A stretch of 64,000 nt of DNA. Origin: Chrysopilus asiliformis. Taxonomy: Eukaryota > Arthropoda > Insecta > Diptera > Rhagionidae. The stretch lies in contig OZ035961.1 in assembly GCA_964034945.1 (NCBI GenBank), positions 87,872,124 to 87,936,123 of the forward strand. Direction: 5' to 3'. The notes beneath the pieces were generated by a model. That model was given only the letters and a program-made list of their open reading frames with translations, had not been told where the DNA came from and searched no databases. This document shows positions 36,151-46,616 of the stretch, one piece after another (position 1 is the first letter of the stretch; every line of letters starts with the position of its first letter). The position numbers were made by a program, and so were the translations under genes.

Positions 36151-36690
36151 AGTCCAGTGGCGGCTTTATAGGGGAGGCAACGGAGGCATTGTCTCCTCAT
36201 AACATTTTATAAAAATACATTTATTTATGTTGAGAGGTGTACTAGGTTGGATTTTCATTTACCTAAGATGGCGACAAACACTTGTGGATTTTCTAAGAGA
36301 CATTTTAAGAGACTGGTTGCAAACAAAATCAAAAAAAGTTCAACAAAATCGAACAAGAACTAAACGATTATTCTAAGCCAGAATTGGTGAGCATTTTTAC
36401 AATATGACTATGATTATTTCTCTATACTAATAGTAAATAACACTTAACAGATCTCATATATAAAAACAATAATTGGGAAACATCCTTTGGAAAAATGCAT
36501 TATTTTTTCATGTTGATCTAAATCTAGAAGTCAATTGAAACGGAAAGCAGAAAAAAATACCAATTAATTCGAAAAGATTATTTTCTGAATTTGTTTACGG
36601 TTAGTAATAAATTTTACTGAATTCTTAAGTAATAAATATTGTAAATACTGAATTTATTAAGTAGAAAAAAAGTTAATTTTTTAAGACTTC

Positions 36691-36906
36691 TGTTGGAGAA
36701 ATAAATATGTCTGGTTACCTGTGCAATATTCACCTGGCTAGAAAATTATAGTTACCTGGAGGTTTTGTATTTTATCATTATTGTGAAAACTGTCGTTGTG
36801 AAAAGTTTATGTTTGAATTATTATTGTCGAGTTAATTGTTAATTAATATATGTTTAATCGGTAATAAGTGTTTGAATACGTGTTCCTCCTATCATAATCT
36901 TCAATA
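36691..36906 (+). repeat. copia 5' LTR
   Basis: Direct repeat of 41134-41349, starting TGTTGGAGAAATAAATATGT and ending ATCATAATCTTCAATA. No mismatch was seen when the two copies were read against each other. Confidence 0.95.
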
Positions 36907-36920
36907 GGTTATGGGCCCAG
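36907..36920 (+). promoter_or_regulatory. copia primer-binding site
   Basis: GGTTATGGGCCCAG directly follows the 5' LTR. It matches the site used by copia-group elements, which pairs with the anticodon-arm half of initiator methionine tRNA. Confidence 0.85.
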
Positions 36921-37026
36921 AATACGGAAATAAAGAATAAAATTGGCGATTCAAGAAAACTAAAGAAATTTAAATATCTTCATTTGGAATTACTGAATAC
37001 GAGTGTCGGAATACAAGTCTACAAGA

Positions 37027-40000
37027 ATGAGTGTTGCGAACAGGATGGAAATGCTGTCGAAAGACAACTACGACACTTGGAAACTACAAATGGAGGCTAT
37101 ATTAGTGAAGAACGACGCCTGGGAATACGTAAATGGAGAATCGACGAAGCCAGATACAACAGCAACAAATCAGGCCACAGTTCAAGCATGGATCAAAAAT
37201 GATAGTAAGGCAAAATCTGATTTAATTTTAAGTATTTGTCCGTCCGAGTTGAAACAGTTCAAAAACTGTTTTACATCACGTGAAATTTGGCTTAAATTAG
37301 AAGAAATTTATCAGTCAAAAGGACCTGCGAAAAAGGCCACATTTTTAAAACAATTAACCCTACATCGCATGGAAGAAGGGTCCGAAATTCGCGTACATAT
37401 AGATAAATTCTTCGATGCCGTGGACAAATTGGCTGATATGGAAGTCGAAATTAATAAAGATTTGTTAGCAATTTTGTTGTTGTATAGTTTGCCATCCAGT
37501 TTTGAGAATTTTAGGTGCGCAATTGAGTCTCGGGATGAATTACCAAGTCCTGAAGCCCTAAAAATTAAAATCATCGAGGAAAGCGATGCCCGGAAAGCAA
37601 ACATAAGGGGTGCTCCGGAAGATGCTATGTTTTCAAAGAATTTTAAGAAATTTTGGAACAAACAGGGCAAAAGCAATGAAAAATTTTTAGACGACAAGAA
37701 AAACAAACAAAATTACGTTGACAAAAATGAAAAATTTAAATTTCAGTGTCACCGTTGTCGGAAGTTTGGTCACAAAGCGAGTGAATGTAGAGTTGGTCAA
37801 AACTCTGCCAAACAAATAGAGGAAGTCGCTTTGAATTGTAACGTAGATTCCGAACCTAGGTGGTGTTTGGACAGCGGTGCTACGTCACACATGTGTTACC
37901 AACGAAACGATTTTTCAGAATTAAATGAGTGCGTCAATAGCGAATTAAAATTAGCAAATAATGAGTCTACAAAAATTATTTCAAGAGGTGTTGCTTGTTT
38001 CAAAACTAAAGTATATGGTGAAACAAAAGACATTATTTTAAAAAATACCTTGCTAGTACCCGATTTGCGTACTAACTTACTCTCTGTCGGAAAAATAACG
38101 GACAATGGTTTTGATGTGTTATTTAAAAGTGATTGTGCATTTATCTACGATAGTGAAGGAAACGTAAAGTTAATGGCAGATCGTATCGGGGATTTATATT
38201 TTGCTCGGGAAAATAAGGACTTAGCTATGACTTCGCGTGAAAACAATGACTTGGAAATTTGGCATCGTCGTATAGGCCATTTGAATTTTAAAGATTTGTT
38301 AAGTGCTGTAAAAAATAAGACTATTCTCGGTTTGAATTTTCGTAATTCAGTAGGACCAAATATATCATGTGACGTTTGTTGTAAAGGTAAAATGACTCGT
38401 ACCCCATTTCCTAATAAATCGGAACGAAAATCTAAAATTTTGGATTTGATTCACACAGATGTATGCGGCCCAATACGCGTTGATTCCATGAATAGATCAA
38501 AATATTTCATAACATTTGTTGATGACTGCTCCCGATGGTGTGAAGTAAGATTTATGAATTCTAAGACTGAAGTTGCTAAGATAACTCGTGAGGTAATCGC
38601 TCTTCTGGAAACTCAGACAGGAAGAAAAGTAAAATGTATACAGTCTGATAACGGAACTGAGTATCTGAACAACGAATTTGAAAATTTTCTGAAGAAAAAT
38701 GGTATTACCAGAAGATTGACAGTCCCAAACAATCCAGAACAAAATGGAGTTGCTGAGAGAAAGAATAGAACTTTGTTGGACATGGCTCGGTGTTTATTAA
38801 TTGAGTCTAGCTTACCATATTCTTTTTGGGCTGAAGCTGTCAACACAGCCAACTATTTGAGAAATCGTAGTCCTTCAAGTAGTTTGGATGGAAAAACACC
38901 ATTTCAAATTTGGACGAAAAAAGTGCCAAACATTCAGTACTTCAGAATTTTTGGATCCAAAGTGTATTATCTCGACAGAAGACCTGGAAAAGGGAAATTT
39001 GCACCTAGAAGCAGGGAAGGAATTTTTGTAGGGTATTCAGAAAAATCAAAAGGATACCGAATTTGGAATACAAAAGACAGAAAAATTGAGGTATGCAGAG
39101 ACGTTAAATTTCTGGAAGAAAGAAATGAAGAAATTAATCAAAATTTTGATGAAAAATTATTAGAAGAAACGGAAGAAATATTTCAAGAGGAACCACGGGA
39201 AATCGAAATCATAATAAATGACCGAAAAACTGAAAATGAAAATCAAGTCTTACCTGCATCGCAAATGCAAATTGAAATTACACCGGAAAATAATCAACAT
39301 GAAGCTGAAATAGAAGAGGAAAATTCTGAGTCTGAATGGGAAGATTTGGCTATCAAACAGGGAGTGAACCGTCGAAGAGGACCTGGACGACCAAAGCTGA
39401 TGAAGACAGGGAGACCTGGAAGACCACGAAAGTTGTTTAACGAAATCGATGATGAAACAAATCAAGCAGACTTCGGGTTAACTTGTGAAATTCCATTGAA
39501 GCAAGCATTAAAAGGACCTGAGGAAAACGAATGGTATCATGCAATGGCTGAAGAAATGAAATCAATAATCAAAAATGGTACTTGGACTCTTGTTGATCGA
39601 CCGCAAAATCAGCAAATAATTGGATGTCGAATGATTCTAAGGAATAAATATAAGGCTGATGGTTCTTTCGACAAAAGGAAAGCTAGGTTAGTAGCCCAAG
39701 GTTTCAGCCAACAACCGGGAATTCATTTCAACGAAACATTCGCTCCTGTTGCCCGAATCTCTAGCATTCGAACAGTTATTTCATTAGTTGTAGAAAATGA
39801 CATGTGTATACATCAAATAGATGTAGCAACAGCTTACCTAAACGGAAATCTGGAAGAAACAATACACATGGAAGTACCTAAACATTTAGATTCACTATTA
39901 GAACGAATACTAGCTCAACAAAACACTAGTACGATTAGTAGTAAATGCAAAGAAATGCTAGATACTCTTAGGAAGGGAGACAAAGTATGCTTATTAAAAA

Positions 40001-41126
40001 AATCTTTGTACGGACTGAAACAAGCTGGAAGAGCTTGGTATAATAAGTTGAACCAAGTTTTAATATCTTTTGGAGCCGAACCAACAAAATCTGATCCTTG
40101 TGTATATAAAATGGTTAAAGAAAAAGATATAATAATCATAATAGTTTATGTTGATGATATCCTAATAGTATCTCGCAATAAAAAGGCTATCGAAAATATT
40201 AAGACTAAAATTGCAAAAGAATTTGAAATAAAAGATATTGGTGATTTGAAGAATTGTCTAGGAATCGAATTTACTAGAAAGAAAAATGAAATAACACTTC
40301 AGCAAAGAGGTTATATCGGTGACATTATAAAACGTTTTGGTATGGAAAATTCGAATCCTGTGTCAACACCAATTGACGTACACACAAAATTGATGAAGAC
40401 CATTGCAAATGAAGATAAAAACGTCGTGAATGTGCCATATAGGGAACTAATGGGTGCTCTAACTTATTTGTCGGTGACCACTAGACCTGACATTAGTTTT
40501 GCAGTTAGTCATCTTGGTCAATTTAATACTGTTATGACGATACACACTGGAAGGCAGCGAAACGTGTCCTTCGTTATTTGAAGGGTACAATTAATTACGG
40601 AATCACTTATAAAAAAAGTTCTGTTTCAGGTAATAGTCTTTGCGGATTTGTAGATGCTGACTGGGGCAACTGCTTGGTAGACAGACGTTCATTTACTGGC
40701 TACAGCTTTCTTCTTGGAAATGGACCAATATCTTGGGATTCAAAGAAGCAAAGGACAGTAGCATTATCTTCGACTGAGGCAGAATACATGGCTTTGACTG
40801 AGGCTGTTAAAGAATGTATTCATTTAAGACGACTTATTCTTGAATTAGGATTTGATCATTTTGTTAAAAATGTAAAAATCTTCGGCGATAATTCTGGAGC
40901 CTTAAAACTAGCGGAAAATCCTGTATTTCACGCTAGAACGAAACATATAGATATAAAACATCATTTTGTCAGAGAAGTCATCGAGAGGAAAATCTTTCAA
41001 ATCTTGCATGTACCTACAAGTGAAATGACAGCAGATATTTTCACAAAAGGTTTACCGCGTCCAAGACACAACGCTTGTTTAGAGGGTTTGAAGATGATCA
41101 CTGGAACTTCTGCCGGCTCGTCTTGA
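37027..41126 (+). pseudogene. copia gag-pol polyprotein with a single frameshift
   Basis: One long frame (37027-40581) plus an overlapping frame (40578-41126) encode the complete copia order. A gag region is followed by the zinc knuckle CHRCRKFGHKASEC (from residue 241) and protease WCLDSGATSHM (Asp 282). Integrase has its HHCC segment and catalytic Asp 478, Asp 541 and Glu 577 (D-35-E). Reverse transcriptase has Asp 932 and YVDD at 1041-1044. RNase H is in the second frame (DADWG, STEAEYMAL). The frames part near 40530, where reading shifts by one base within the conserved RT/RNase H linker, so no full polyprotein is made unless this is a sequencing error. All visible catalytic residues are intact. 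Two AT-hook-like motifs lie between integrase and RT (residues about 782-802). Confidence 0.93.
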
Positions 41127-41133
41127 GGGAAGG
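41121..41133 (+). promoter_or_regulatory. copia polypurine tract
   Basis: The bases TCTTGAGGGAAGG end directly at the 3' LTR start, as expected for a plus-strand primer. The tract is short and imperfect. Confidence 0.7.
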
Positions 41134-41349
41134 TGTTGGAGAAATAAATATGTCTGGTTACCTGTGCAATATTCACCTGGCTAGAAAATTATAGTTACCT
41201 GGAGGTTTTGTATTTTATCATTATTGTGAAAACTGTCGTTGTGAAAAGTTTATGTTTGAATTATTATTGTCGAGTTAATTGTTAATTAATATATGTTTAA
41301 TCGGTAATAAGTGTTTGAATACGTGTTCCTCCTATCATAATCTTCAATA
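41134..41349 (+). repeat. copia 3' LTR
   Basis: Same length and reading as the 5' LTR. It is followed by the second copy of the 5-bp target duplication ACTTC. Confidence 0.95.
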
Positions 41350-41514
41350 ACTTCACGTAACATTTTTCTTTTGTTTCCAATAGAAGCAACAAGAAATGAA
41401 AATTTTGGATTCGAGGACTTCAAAGACGCAATGGTACTGGGCTTCAGAACAGCTAAAAATAAATCATATAAGGCTACATATATGTTAAAAAAGAGAGAGT
41501 AAAACTAGGTGATG

Positions 41515-41612
41515 TATTTTTCCTTTAAATATTTACAAAGACTGTAATTTTATGTGATTAAGTTACATAAAATTACAGTCTTTGTAAATATTTAAATGTA
41601 AAATACGTCACA
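41515..41612. repeat. near-perfect hairpin, also present at 49615-49702
   Basis: AAATATTTACAAAGACTGTA followed by ATTTTATGT is mirrored after a 9-base loop (GATTAAGTT). The same palindrome lies at the equivalent place in the 48774-50024 element, so it is part of that family. Confidence 0.85.
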
Positions 41613-42015
41613 CAGTTTTAGTTAACATGTTAAAAATATGTTTATTACATTTATTAAAAATAAAAAATTTATTTAAATTGTAAAAAAACCTTTTTATTAA
41701 AAACAAAAAATTTTGGCCGTGAATGTACAACAGGAGAGAATTCCAATGAGCTTCCGACATGCTGCTATTCGAGCGCTTCAATGGCAGCTTAAGGGAAGCG
41801 CTTCCCTGCAATGACATCCAATGTTAAAAAATACATGAATAGGGTATGGGAAAAGAAGCTTTTCGAGCTTCTGAGAAGCGCTGAATAAGTGCTTCTGAAG
41901 CGCTTCTTTTCCTGCTGGGTAAGAACAAACACAAGCACAGCTTTTGCTAAGAACAAGCAACATATAGAATACGAACACCAATCTCTGTTTCACTTTTCCC
42001 CTCCAGAAGAATAGG

Positions 42016-42078
42016 TCTTCCTACATAATTCGGAATACGTCTTCCTACATAATTCGGAATACGTCTTCCTACATTTTT
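42016..42078 (+). repeat. 24-bp tandem repeat
   Basis: The unit TCTTCCTACATAATTCGGAA followed by TACG occurs twice complete and once partial, then a long poly-T run. Another CGTCTTCCTACATAAT occurs near 42380. Confidence 0.85.
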
Positions 42079-42084
42079 TTTTTT

Positions 42085-42580
42085 TTTTTTTTTTGGAGTT
42101 TAAGTTGAGATGGCCGAGTTACTACTATATGGCCAAGAGTCCAGTGTGAATCTTCTCTCACTGCACATGAATGGTGCAGCGAGTAGGTTTTATCAAATTA
42201 TTACACGTGCGCCATGAAAATGGCGACACGTTTATTCTGGCTTTTACAGTCGGGATCACGACCGACACCCGAGCCCCCCTGGAACACACAAGTCTGCACT
42301 CTAAAGACACTCAAAGATGGCGGTTCCTCCGACCGGAACCAATCTCGACCACTTCAATCAGCAACTCGAGAGAGACTGCGTCTTCCTACATAATAAAAAA
42401 TTTTATAGAACTAAAAAAAATTTTCCCTCCTCATTTCAAATATACACGAGCCGCCACTGTCAGATTCAAATAAAATTTAATACTGGAATTGTTTTTAAAA
42501 TTTGTTCAATATGGTGGGGGAACTCTCAGTCTTCAGAAAGGTTTATTTCCTTTACATTTAAACAATCGGGCCGAATTTTT
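42085..42580. other. unclassified sequence, no gene supported
   Basis: More balanced composition than its flanks. It contains GAGTTACTACTATATGGCCA, which resembles part of the right end of the giant palindrome (53515-53555, opposite strand). CCGCCACTG near 42453 mirrors CAGTGGCGG at 36151. No frame resembles a known protein. Confidence 0.3.
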
Positions 42581-43060
42581 AATCTCTATATGATATATCA
42601 TATAGAAGTATATTATATTTAGTATAACGTTTGTAACGCATCGAACTAATCATCGGACACAAAAATGAACTACACTTGTCTGTCCATGAACACCATAACT
42701 GTCGAAACGATTGAGCTAGAGGCTTAAAATTTTGTATAGTTGCGTCTCTCGTAAATGGCAAAGCTAAGTTCTTGAACTGACAAAATTGGACCATTTCTTC
42801 CCCCCTCCTCAATACAATCGAAACAATTTTTTGCAATTTTCTCGAAAATAGTGAATACTTTTGAAAAAGTTAGTAAGGTAAAATGTATTTAGAATAGGAT
42901 TTTACATAACTAATCCATACATCAAAGTCCAATCGGACCACTGCTTTCCCCCTCCCCCATACAAATGAAATACTTTTTTTCTGTTTTCTCGAAAACTGTG
43001 CATCGTATCGAAAAATTTATAACGATGAAATGTTTTTAGAATACAAGTATAATTTCACAG
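42580..43060 (-). repeat. dispersed repeat copy (inverted)
   Basis: Inverted copy of the family at 6046-6440 and 60080-60480: it has the CGATGCGTTACAAACG-like end, CACTTGTCTGTCCATGAACA, and GAAAACTGTGCATCGTATCG blocks in the opposite or internal order. Confidence 0.65.
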
Positions 43061-43604
43061 AATATGATTTTTTAAAATAAACATAGAGTTACTTGGGAAC
43101 ATATATACCAAACTATAAACACAAAAATATTTTCTGAATTAAATTACAGGTAGCTTTTAATTTATTAAGAGAAATTCAAGTTTTTTTTCGAACACATCGC
43201 AATTTCTTCAAAATTTTGTAGCCGCCATTTTGTTTTTCCAAATTTAGGGTACCCTCCTGGAACCAGCCGATGCACCCCTAGGGGTACAGCACCCCTGGTT
43301 GGGAATCACTGATATAGAGTATTTGACGATTGGCCTCTGGCAATTGTAGCTTTTCTTACAGTGGGTGTAAAAAGTCAGCGTACAGTCACGATTTTTCAAT
43401 AAAATACTAAATATAGCAAACACTGTATTTATTTTTCAAATTCTGGTTACAGGATTTTGTTGCTTGGACAATTCTTTACAATCTGTAAAAAAATAAATAA
43501 ATAAATAATATTTTATTACTTTAACTAAAAATATGCTTTTTTAAGAGCGTAAAAAGTCACCGTACAGCTATTAAAACAACCAATAAATATGGGCTAATTT
43601 ACCG

Positions 43605-44511
43605 TTAGTATTTGGTTGGGTATCCATTAGATCGAATTACTGCTTGAAGTTGCCTGGACATCGATTCTATCAACTTCCGGGGTTATTTTTGCTTAATTCT
43701 TCTTGCAACACCGCCTTAAGCGTTTTCTCGCTAGTAATAGTGTGGCTGTGGATTTTCTTGTCAAGCAAGTCCCATAGATGTTCGGGGTTTATATCAGGAG
43801 AATGGGCTGGCGTTTAGAAATATTTGGGAGTATTGTAGAGCAGCTATAAGCGTGTATTGAGTGATCTATGCTTCGGATCGTTATCCTGCATAAACACAAA
43901 CGTGTCCTTAGTACCATTTCTTCAGCGCTAGGATGTAAATTTTGTTTTAATTTGTCAATATACACATACTGGTCCATAACCTCATCAATAAAATGCAGCC
44001 TAACCACCTCCGCCGCGCTCATGCAGCCCCAAATCATAACTCCATGCTTGAGGTTTTCCTTTTGAAGTTCCATATTCTTGTTACGGCCAGCAATGTCCCC
44101 CTACTACAATTGTATTAAATCTACTACTATTTTCGCCTTCAAAAGTACGCACTAAGGCTTTTGACCTTAGTAAATCAAATCTACTACTATTTTTTGCAAA
44201 ATACATGAATCAACCAAAAAACTGTATTATACATGTTAAATGTGAACTACAGCAATTTTTTTGTTGATAGAATTTTGCTATTATAAATGATAAAGCTATT
44301 TAGCTTTAGTTATACAAATTGGTATATCGGCATAGGTTGAAAAGGTTTTTTTTTGAAAATCTGCTACTATTAGTATCAATCTACTACTATTTTTGGTCCA
44401 ATCTACTTCCCTCCTAAGACAAATTGGGGCCATCCCTGGTTACGGCACAAAATTGGCCTTCCTTCCGATTGGAAAATGTTAAATTTACTCTCGTCAGTAA
44501 TATTTACTATT
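43605..44511 (-). pseudogene. Tc1-like transposase, truncated and interrupted
   Basis: The DDE-type cut-and-paste transposase is read on the - strand from TDESKFNIF (first catalytic Asp) through MIWGCMSAAEVVRLHFIDEV and YVYIDKLKQNLHPSAEEM to HLWDLLD, KIHSHTITSEKTLKAVLQEE and the end GYPTKY with stop at 43607-43605. The segment after PSAEEM is frame-shifted, so the second Asp region is degraded. A hAT element is inserted at 44088-44438. The N-terminal DNA-binding part is absent because the copy ends at the fold-back junction. Confidence 0.85.
44088..44438. mobile_element. hAT-type MITE inserted in Tc1-like transposase
   Basis: Termini CAGCAATGTCCCC and GGGGCCATCCCTG, exact 8-bp duplication GTTACGGC (44080-44087, 44439-44446). 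The interior repeats ATCTACTACTATT. The inverted arm at 44566-44573 preserves the single, unoccupied copy of this site. 351 bp. Confidence 0.92.
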
Positions 44512-44612
44512 TACTGACGAGAGTAAATTTAACATTTTCCAATCGGAAGGAAGGCCAATTTTGTGCCGTAACAAGAATATGGAGCTTCAAAAGGAAAACC
44601 TCAAGCATGGAG

Positions 44613-46166
44613 TTATATTATTATTTAAACTATGTAAAATAATGTCTATTATGTTTTTTATTGTTAAGCATAAATATAATTTAATATGGTCTTCGCATCC
44701 AGCCGCACGGATTTCAATCCCAAAAGCCGATTCGTTCTTAATAATTTTCCATATTTTGTGGTTTAATTGTTGACACAACAATTCCACATGGCAAATGGAG
44801 TGGAAATTTAGCGTTATTAATAAAATTATGATGGCGGATATTTGGAAAATTTTTGAATTTTCCCTCATGTAACCAGTTAAATCCGTGCGGCTGGATCTTC
44901 TCAAACATGAATCGCATCTTACAACTGATAAGAATTGTAATTCTATTTGCGACAGATTTATAATAATAAATGTTTTTAAATTAACATCTATTTTTGGATT
45001 TAAATTACAGTATTCGAATTTAAAAAAAGGTGAAATTTGTTCGGTAATTAAATTAACATTTAAACCTAAATCAAACCAATAGCTGTTTATTTTCTCTGCA
45101 ATATCTTCTATCAATGCAGTACAACTTCTCTTTGCCGAAGAATTTAAATCTTCAATATAGTCCAAATTAAATTCTTTTGGATCCAAAAAACTCAATTCCT
45201 GAATTAAACTTAAGATACTATTTAAAGTTATGATGAAAGGGTTAAATCTTACATTTTTCCGGTAAGATTCGCAGGTATTTTTCATTATTATTAGCATACC
45301 TAAGAATTTTTTTAGAATCTTATAGTGATATCCGTTATATGTTACAATAGCACCTGCAGTGCCATATGCATAAGCATACAATATTTTGGCCACTGCCATT
45401 GACATGGATAACAAAATTGTAGCACCTCGCAAAAATCCGCGCGGAAATGGGTGTCGTATGCTGTTTAAAATTTCTATCCGGTTTAAATTAAACTCGTCTA
45501 AATAAGGCACCGCGTCTTTATAGAAGAGTTTCCACGAGATGTTGATGTTTGGAGTTTTTCGGATAGAAGGGTTTCCAATGTTTAACAGTTTACGCATATT
45601 TCGATGGTCCATTATTTCTTCGTTCCAATCGAAGTAACAATCCAACTCTAATATTATGTTGTTAAAGTTTTTTTAGGATATGCGCAATACTCCTAACATC
45701 CAATATTCTTTTCCCTTTTATAAAAAATGCACATTCATGTGGCTCGTTTTTGAATTTTCTCATCATATATGAATTCACTGGAGAGGAATCGCACACTGTG
45801 GCCTTTAAATTGTATCCAATTGAAATAATTATCTCCAATAAATCACATACAAAGTGAAAAACTTCATCCGAAGTTAAAAAACTTTCACAATTATATGCAA
45901 TTATGAAGTTTTTGTTTAATTTTAAGTCTGTTATGCAGTACACTCCAATTTTATTGGTCATGAATTCCTTTTTGGAGTTGCATTTTTGCACTCCCATAAT
46001 TCGATCATAGTTTCTATCATATGCAACATTTTTCTGCGTCGTGATTTGATCGAATTTTAAAATTACAGGGTTTTCTCTGCATTTTTCAAAAATACCGCGC
46101 AACAGCGCAATGGTTTTCGGTGTTATTCCGGGTTCCATGATACTAAGCGGATTGGGGAAGCAATAG
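44613..46166 (-). pseudogene. P-element-like transposase, core region, frame-shifted
   Basis: Two abutting - strand frames (46138-45662 and 45645-44587) appear to be one gene. After a TTCTTTCAG acceptor at 46167-46175, reading gives YCFPNPLSIMEPGITP, then KFDQITTQKNVAYDRNYDRI, IGYNLKATVCDSSPVN and GKRILDVRSIAHILKK. This resembles the RNase H-like core of P-element/THAP9 transposases (the Asp-x-x-H-L-L-K segment before R-N-N). A one-base break in an A/T-rich run at about 45660 separates it from NNIILELDCYFDW and the following alpha-helical part. The THAP DNA-binding domain is missing. The C-terminal part reads into fold-back Tc1 DNA at 44612, and an 18-bp inverted repeat (44699-44716, 44879-44896) suggests a further insertion inside the frame. 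Similarity was judged by eye and is moderate. Confidence 0.55.
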
Positions 46167-46174
46167 CTGAAAGA

Positions 46175-46600
46175 ATTAAATTGGAAAGATTGGAAATATT
46201 AGGCAGTTAACAAGGTATATTAGTTAGTTTTGTTACTAAGTCCAAACATAAAAAAAAACTATAATTGCCAATCTGGTAATTATCGAAAACCAGTATGGTG
46301 ATATGGTGAATTCAAACTTTGCAATAAGATTTTTTAAAATTTATTCAAATCGGATTTTGATGTATGGGAATTTTATGTAGAATCGTATCCTAAATAACTT
46401 TTGTTCTTGCACTTTTTTGATAAGATGCCCCGTTTTTGAGATATTCGCAATTCAGTGGCTCTTCAGTGGCTCTACTCTCTGGATTATAGGCTCTCTAGTG
46501 CGATATCGCAATTTCATTTGATAAGCGGAAAATGTAGTATCGGGCATCTGAATATCTGAAATATTTCAGTTTAGTGCAATGGACGCGGAGGTAGCCTCGT
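46175..46600. repeat. dispersed repeat copy and unclassified sequence
   Basis: 46260-46445 is another copy of the family at 14560-14820 (ATAATTGCCAATCTGGTAAT, GATAAGATGCCCCGTTTTTG). The rest is not recognised. Confidence 0.6.
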
Positions 46601-46616
46601 TAATTGTAAATTAACT

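Larger units (their letters stand above)
36691..41349 (+). mobile_element. full-length Ty1/copia LTR retrotransposon
   Basis: Two 216-bp LTRs (36691-36906, 41134-41349) appear identical. A 5-bp target duplication ACTTC flanks the element (36686-36690, 41350-41354). The LTR begins TGTTGGAG and ends CTTCAATA. Immediately after the 5' LTR lies a primer-binding site like that of fly copia, and a purine-rich tract precedes the 3' LTR. The LTR identity indicates a recent insertion. It landed inside an older repeat (see 36208-41980). Confidence 0.96.
36208..41980. repeat. copy of the 49.0-50.0 kb repeat, split by the copia insertion
   Basis: 36208-36690 (GTTGAGAGGTGTACTAGGTT...) and 41355-41919 (GAAGCAACAAGAAATG...) match 49020-49450 and 49470-50024 respectively, in the same order, with about 5-10% differences by eye. 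The copia element sits between them. The right end CCTGCTGGG at 41911-41919 equals the terminus of the element 48774-50024. Confidence 0.75.
43359..44612 (-). mobile_element. Tc1-type transposon with fold-back 5' part
   Basis: The left end CAGTGGGTGTAAAAAGTCAG is preceded by TA. A related motif GTAAAAAGTCACCGTACAGC is repeated at 43547, giving the IR/DR layout seen in many Tc1-like elements. The transposase is on the - strand. At about 44503-44512 the sequence turns back: 44513-44612 is an inverted copy of 44036-44502 (minus the hAT insertion). The right terminal repeat is missing. Confidence 0.8.

Noticed and set aside
37896..40139. Several short - strand frames across the copia element
   Set aside because: Antisense shadows of gag-pol.
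36151..42461. CAGTGGCGGC near 36151 and GCCGCCACTG near 42452 as ends of a 6.3-kb hAT element
   Set aside because: The flanking 8-mers match at only 6 of 8 positions and the interior is explained by other insertions; the match is too short.
43255..43320. hAT-like end GGTTGGGAATCACTG
   Set aside because: Only one terminus seen; no partner or target duplication found.
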